Position numbers and translations under genes: made by a program. Below are positions 59,092 to 64,000 of a DNA stretch of 64,000 nt, piece by piece. Within the stretch, counting starts at the first letter, position 1. Each line of letters starts with the position of its first letter. Source of the stretch: Elephas maximus indicus (lineage: Eukaryota > Chordata > Mammalia > Proboscidea > Elephantidae); assembly GCF_024166365.1 (NCBI RefSeq), contig NC_064843.1:63016532-63080531 (forward strand), written 5' to 3'. The notes beneath the pieces are model-generated. The model was not told the origin of the DNA. It saw only the letters and a program-made list of their open reading frames with translations, and made no database searches.

Positions 59092-59709
59092 AGTGTTTTA
59101 ACAGAGATTTCTTTGAATGCTGGGGGAAATATAAACACCTGTCCCAGGCTTTGGAAATTGGCTCACTTCCACGGCCCTCCTTCAACAATTTAGCAAAGCT
59201 TGCACTGAGATTTGGGACCAGCCCAAGATGAAAACACAGAATCTTCTCTGGTAATTTATGAGTATGTGCTCTGTCCTGAGCATGCCTGTGGCTTTCTCAG
59301 TTCCCCCATATACAGGGTGCTTTTGAAAGCCTTAATTTCTGAAAGAAATTTCTCCCTGGTGTTTCCTTTCAGTCGTTGGGTGCCTATTGTATGGCCTGAG
59401 GCTGCTACAGGAAGCTATAGCTTTTAGTTGTTGCCTGCTGCCCCTCAGCCCTGTATGATCTCTGAGACTGGCCAAAACCAAGATGAGGGGTCTTGCTTCA
59501 TTTCTTCAGGCAGCCCCTAGATGAGCACATACAATAATTTGTGAATACTCTGTGCTTTGCTCCATCTAGAGCCTGAGAGCAGGCTCCTTTTTTTAGAAGA
59601 GTGTGGGTCGCTGGCATTGCTTTAAGATGGCCATTTTAAGCTGGAGTGGAGTGAGATGGGGCATAGGCAAATAGAAAATTAAAGCTTTCCTATTTAGAAG
59701 TTGTGTTTT
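59092..59709. other. Unique sequence between two L1s
   Basis: No gene recognised; short frames such as 59212-59427 have no domain. Confidence 0.45.
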
Positions 59710-60003
59710 TATTATTATTATTATGCTTTAGGTGAAAGTTTACAGCTCAAGTTAATTTCTCATGCAAAAAATTATACCCATATTGTTTTGTGACACTTAT
59801 GGCAATCCCCACAATGTGACAGCACACTTCCCCTTGCCATCCTGGGTTGCCTGTGTCCATTCAACTAATTCCTGTCCCTTCCTGCCTTCACATCCTGCCT
59901 CCAGACAGGAGCCTCCCATTTGGACTCGTGTATCTGACTGAACTAAGCAGCACACTCCTCACGTGTATTATTTTTGTTTTATACTCCTGTCTAATCTTTG
60001 TCT
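59710..60003 (-). mobile_element. Third L1, 3' UTR, part 1 (interrupted by the RTE)
   Basis: ATTATTATGCTTTAGGTGAA and following sequence are the L1 3' UTR in reverse. It breaks at the RTE insertion and resumes at 63226. Confidence 0.85.
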
Positions 60004-63000
60004 CTCCCATGTGTCTATCAGTTTGTTGTACTGTGGGGCCTTGCGTGTTGCTGTGATGCTGGAAGCTATGCCAGCGGTATTCGAATACCAGCAGGGTCAT
60101 CCATGGAGGACAGGTTTCAGCTGAGCTTCCAAACTAAGACAGACTAGGAAGAAGTAACTGGCCGTCTACTTCTGAAAAGAATTACCCAGGGAAATCCTTA
60201 TGAATAGCAGTGGAACATTGTCTGATATAGTGCCAGAAGTTGAGCCCCCCAGGTTGGAAGGCACTCAAAAGATGACTGGGGAAGAGCTGCCTCCTCAAAG
60301 TAGAGTCGATCTTAATGATGTGGTTGGAGTATCGCTTTTGGGACCTTCATTTGCTGATGTGTCATGACTCCAAATGAGAAGAAACAGCTGCAAACATCCA
60401 TTAATTATTGGAACCTGGAATGTATGAAGTAAGAATCTAGGAAAATTGGAAATCGTCAAAAATGAAATGGAATGCATAAACATCGATATCCTAGGTATTA
60501 GTGAACTGAAATGGAACAGTATTGGCCATTTTGAATCTGACAGTCATATAGTCTACTATGTCAGAAATGACAGCTTGAAGAGGAATGGCATTGCATTCAT
60601 CCTCAAAAAGAACATTTCTAGATCTCTACTGAAATACAGTGCTGTCAGTGATAGGGTAATATCTGTACACCTACAAGGAAGACAAGTTAATACAACTATT
60701 CAAATTTATGCACCAGCCACTAAGGGAAAAGATAAAGAAGTTGAAGACTTTTACCAGCTTCTGCAGTCTGAAATTGATTGAACATGCAATCAGGATGCAT
60801 TGATAATTACTGGTAATTGGAATGCAAAATTTGGAAACAGAAAGAAGGATTGGTAGTTGGAAAATATGGGCTTGGTGATAGAATGATGCCAGAGATCAAA
60901 TGATAGAATTTTGCAAGACTAACATCATCCTCATTGCAAGTACCTTTTTTCACCAACATAAACAGCGACTATAACATGAACCTAGCCAGATGGAATACAC
61001 AGGAATCAAATTGACTCCATCTGTAGAAAGAGACGATGGAAAAACTCAGCGTCATCAGTCAGAGCAGGCCAGGAGCCAACTGCAGAACAGACCATCAATT
61101 TCTCATATGCAAGCTCAATTTGAAACAGAACAAGTCCCTGAGAGCCAAAGTACAACCTTGAGTATATTCCCCTTGAACTTAGAGACCATCTCAAGAATAG
61201 ATTTGATGCGTTGAGCAATAATGACCTAAGACCTGACAAGTTGTGAAATGACATCAAGGACATCATACATGAAGAAAGCAAGAGATCATTAAAAAGATAG
61301 GAAAGAAAGAAAAGGCCAAAATGGATGTCAGAAGTTTCTGAAACTTGCTCTTGTATGTCAAGTAGCTAAAGCAAATGGAAGAAATGATGAAGTGAAAGAG
61401 CTGAATAGAAGATTTTAAAGGGCAGATCGAGAAGACAAAGTATCATAATGACATGTGCAAAGAGCTAGAGATGGAAAACCAAAAGGGAAGAACATGGTCA
61501 GCATTTCTCAAGCTGAAAGAACTGAAGAAAAAATTCAAGGCTTAAGTTGCAATAGTGAAGAATTCTATGGGGAAAATATTAAATGACACAGGAAGAATCA
61601 AAAGAAGATGAAATACACAGAATCATTATACTGAAAAGGATTGGTAGACATTCGGCCATTTCAGGGGGTGGCATATGATCAGGAACTGATGGTACTGAAG
61701 GAAGAAGTCCAAGCTGCACTGAAGGCATTGGTGAAAAACAAGGCTGCAGGAATTGACAGAATATCAATTGAGATGTTTCAAGAAACAGGTGCAGTACTGG
61801 AAGCGCTTACTCATCTGTTCCAAGAAATTTGGACGACACTACCTGGCCAACCGACTGGAAGAGATTCATATATATGCCTATTCCCAAGAAAGGTGATCCA
61901 ACTGAATGTGGAAATTATCTAAAAATATCATTAATATCACACGCAAGTAAAATTTTGCTGAAGATCACTCAAAAATGGCTGGTGCAGTATATCATCAGTA
62001 GGGAACTGCCTTAAATTCAGGTTGGATTCAGAAGAGGACGTGGAACCAGGGACATCACTGCTGATGTCAGATGGATCTTGGCTGAAAGTGGAGAATACCA
62101 GAAAGATGTTTACCTGTGTTTTATTGACTATGCAAAGGCATTTGACTATGTGGATCATAACAAATTACAGACAGCATTAAGAAGAATGGGAATTCCAGAA
62201 CACTTAACTGTACTCATGAAGAACCTGTACAGAGATCAAGAAATGGTCGTTTGAACAGAACAAGGGAACACTTGATGGCTTAAAGTCAGGAAAGGTGTGC
62301 ATCAGGATTGTATCTTTTCATCATACGTGTTCAGTCTGTATTCTGCGCAAATAATCTGAGAAGCTGGCTGTATGAAGAAGAGCGGGGCATCAAGTTTGGA
62401 GGAAGACTCATTAACTACCTGGATTATGGAGATGACACAACCTTGCTTGTTGAAAGTGAAGAGGAGTTGAAGCACTTAATGATGAAGATCAAAGACCAAA
62501 ACCTTCAGTGTGGATTACACCTCAACATAAAGAAAACAAAATCCTCACAACTGGACCAATAAGCAACATCATGATAAACAGAGAAAAGGTTGGAGTTATT
62601 GAGAATTTCATTTTACTTAGATCAACAACGAACACCCATGGAAGTAGCAGTCAAGAAATCAAAAGACAGATTGCATTGGGCAAATCTACTGCAAAAGACC
62701 TCATTAAAGTGTTGAAAAGCAAAGACGTCACCTTGAAGACTAAGGTGCACCTGACCCCAGCCATGGTATTTTCAGTGGCCTCATTATGCATGTGAAAGCT
62801 GGACAGTGAGTAAGAAAGACCAGGGAAGATTTTATGCCTTTGATTTGTGGTATTGGCAAAAATACTGAATCTACCATGGACTGCCAAAAGAATGAACAAA
62901 TCTGTCCTGGAAGAAGTACAACCAGAATGCTCCTTAGAAGCAAGGATGGCGAGACTGCGTCTTACGTACTTTGAACATGTTATCAGAAGGGATCAGTCCC

Positions 63001-63212
63001 TTGAGAAAGACATCATGCTTGGTAAAGTGGAGAGTCAGCAAAAGAAAAGAAGACCCTCAATGAGATGGATTGATATAGTGGCTGCAACAGTAGGCTCAAG
63101 CATTAACAATGATTGTGAGGACGGCGCAGGACTGGGCAGTGTTTTGTTCTGTAGCACATAGGGTCTCTATTAGTCGGCACTGACTGGAAGGCACCTAGTA
63201 ATAATATAGTAA
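60004..63212 (+). mobile_element. Near-full-length RTE LINE (BovB-like), plus orientation, inactive
   Basis: A 3.2-kb element. The 5' end is TCCCATGTGTCTATCAGTTT; an apurinic-endonuclease-like segment lies at 60446-60781 (DILGISELKWN, then IQIYAPA), followed by a Lys/Glu-rich linker, reverse transcriptase from about 61640 (FIDYAKAFDYVDH in the part at 62060-62160), and a catalytic box that reads YGDD rather than YADD at 62428-62439. The 3' end is GGCACCTAGTAATAAT. Stops and frameshifts break it. TAATCTTTGTCT (59992-60003) and TAATTTTTTGTCT (63213-63225) are a near-matching target duplication inside the L1. Confidence 0.92.
60446..62820 (+). pseudogene. RTE polyprotein remnant (endonuclease plus reverse transcriptase)
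   Basis: Fragments in order on one strand: endonuclease 60446-60781, linker 60990-61214, thumb/finger regions 61641-62014, palm with DYAKAFD-like and YGDD boxes to 62562, and the C-terminal part 62508-62795. They lie in different frames with stops between, so no functional protein is encoded. Confidence 0.85.
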
Positions 63213-63225
63213 TAATTTTTTGTCT

Positions 63226-64000
63226 GAAGAGTGGGCTTCGCGAATGGTTTCAGTTCTGGGTTAACAGGGTATCTGGAGGCCATAGTTTTGGGGGTTCCCC
63301 TAGTCTCTTGTCAGACCATTAAGTTGGGTCTTTTTACGTAAATTTGAGTTCTGCTCCATGCTTTCCTCTTGCTCCGTCTGGGACTCTCCGTAGTGTTCCC
63401 TGTCAGGGTGGTAGCCAGGCACCATCTAGTTCTTCTGCTATCAGGCTGGTGGAGTCTCTGGTTTATGTGGTCCTTGAGCTAATATTTTTCTTGAGTCTTT
63501 GGTTTTCTTCATTCTCCTTTGCTCTAAATGGGATGAGACCAATTGATGCATCTTAGGTGGCCACTCCTAAGCTTTTAAGACCCCAGGCACCACTCACCTA
63601 AGTGGGAGGCAGAACATTTTCTAAAGAAACTTTCTAATGTCAGTTGACCTAGATGTCCCCCCAAACTGTAGTCCCCAGGCCCCAGCCCCAGCTACTCTGT
63701 CCCTCAAAGTAGATGTATCCAGGAAAGTACTTAGCTTTTACTGTAGTCCAGTTGTGCTGACTTCTCCTGTATTGTTTGTTGTCCTTCCCTTCACCGAGGT
63801 TGATCCTTGTCTATCTAGTTAGTGAATTCCCCTCCCCCTCCCATCCCACCCTTGTAACCATCAAAAATGCTTTTTTTCCGGTGTTTAAACCTTTTATTGA
63901 GTTCTTATAATAGTGTTCTCATACAATATTTATACTTTTGTAACTGACTAATTTCACTCAGCATAACGTCCTCCAGATTCATCCATGTCGTGAGATGTTT
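63226..64000 (-). mobile_element. Third L1, part 2, running off the window
   Basis: Continues the 3' UTR from GAAGAGTGGGCTTCGCG through ACCAATTGATGCATCTTAGG to TTATTGAGTTCTTATAATAG and CACTCAGCATAACG at the window edge; ORF2 should lie beyond. Confidence 0.87.

Noticed and set aside
2998-63225. tRNA genes, because AfroSINE heads carry A-box and B-box-like motifs
   Set aside because: They are interspersed SINE copies with no cloverleaf that I can fold and with RTE-like tails.

Overview
This is vertebrate nuclear DNA, almost certainly from an afrotherian mammal and most likely an elephant. Two lines of evidence support this. The genes have spliced mammalian structure. The window also carries many copies of a tRNA-derived SINE whose 3' end is shared with a BovB-like RTE LINE, the AfroSINE/RTE1 pair known from Afrotheria, plus long L1 elements. 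The species call rests on remembered repeat families, not on a database search. There are no bacterial-type genes, no CRISPR array and no complete novel protein system.

Layout. (1) 1-5025: the 3' end of XRN2 on the + strand, with the last two coding exons (1820-1958 and 4842-4907), a last intron holding four AfroSINEs, and a 3' UTR. (2) 5026-11300: the convergent intergenic region, mostly unique and AT-rich, with one orphan CpG-rich island at about 7070-7620. (3) 11518-13145: NKX2-4 on the - strand, a complete two-exon NK2-class homeobox gene (335 aa) inside a CpG island, with an 89-bp minisatellite in its intron. (4) 13340-20380: upstream flank of NKX2-4, AT-rich and almost free of transposons, as expected around a developmental regulator. 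(5) 20380-64000: a repeat-dominated stretch. It holds a near-full-length dead L1 (21598-29045), a second long L1 (about 50876-59091) with two nested insertions, a third L1 running off the right edge and split by a near-full-length RTE (60004-63212), several RTE fragments, many AfroSINEs, an MLT1-like LTR, and small DNA transposons. Many insertions keep recognisable target-site duplications.

The XRN2/NKX2-4 tail-to-tail arrangement matches the conserved mammalian block (human 20p11.22), where NKX2-2 lies further along. XRN2 encodes the nuclear 5'-3' exonuclease of torpedo transcription termination. NKX2-4 encodes a transcription factor. They are neighbours, not a pathway.

The most unusual structures are two local rearrangements outside normal transposition: an inverted duplication of about 183 bp (39556-39738 versus 40956-41139) and a nearly identical 125-bp direct duplication (32591-32715 and 33460-33584). 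Also notable are the intronic minisatellite, the orphan CpG island with a homeodomain-like palindrome, an internally deleted RTE with intact ends and perfect duplicated target, and a possible short terminal exon at about 48027-48270.
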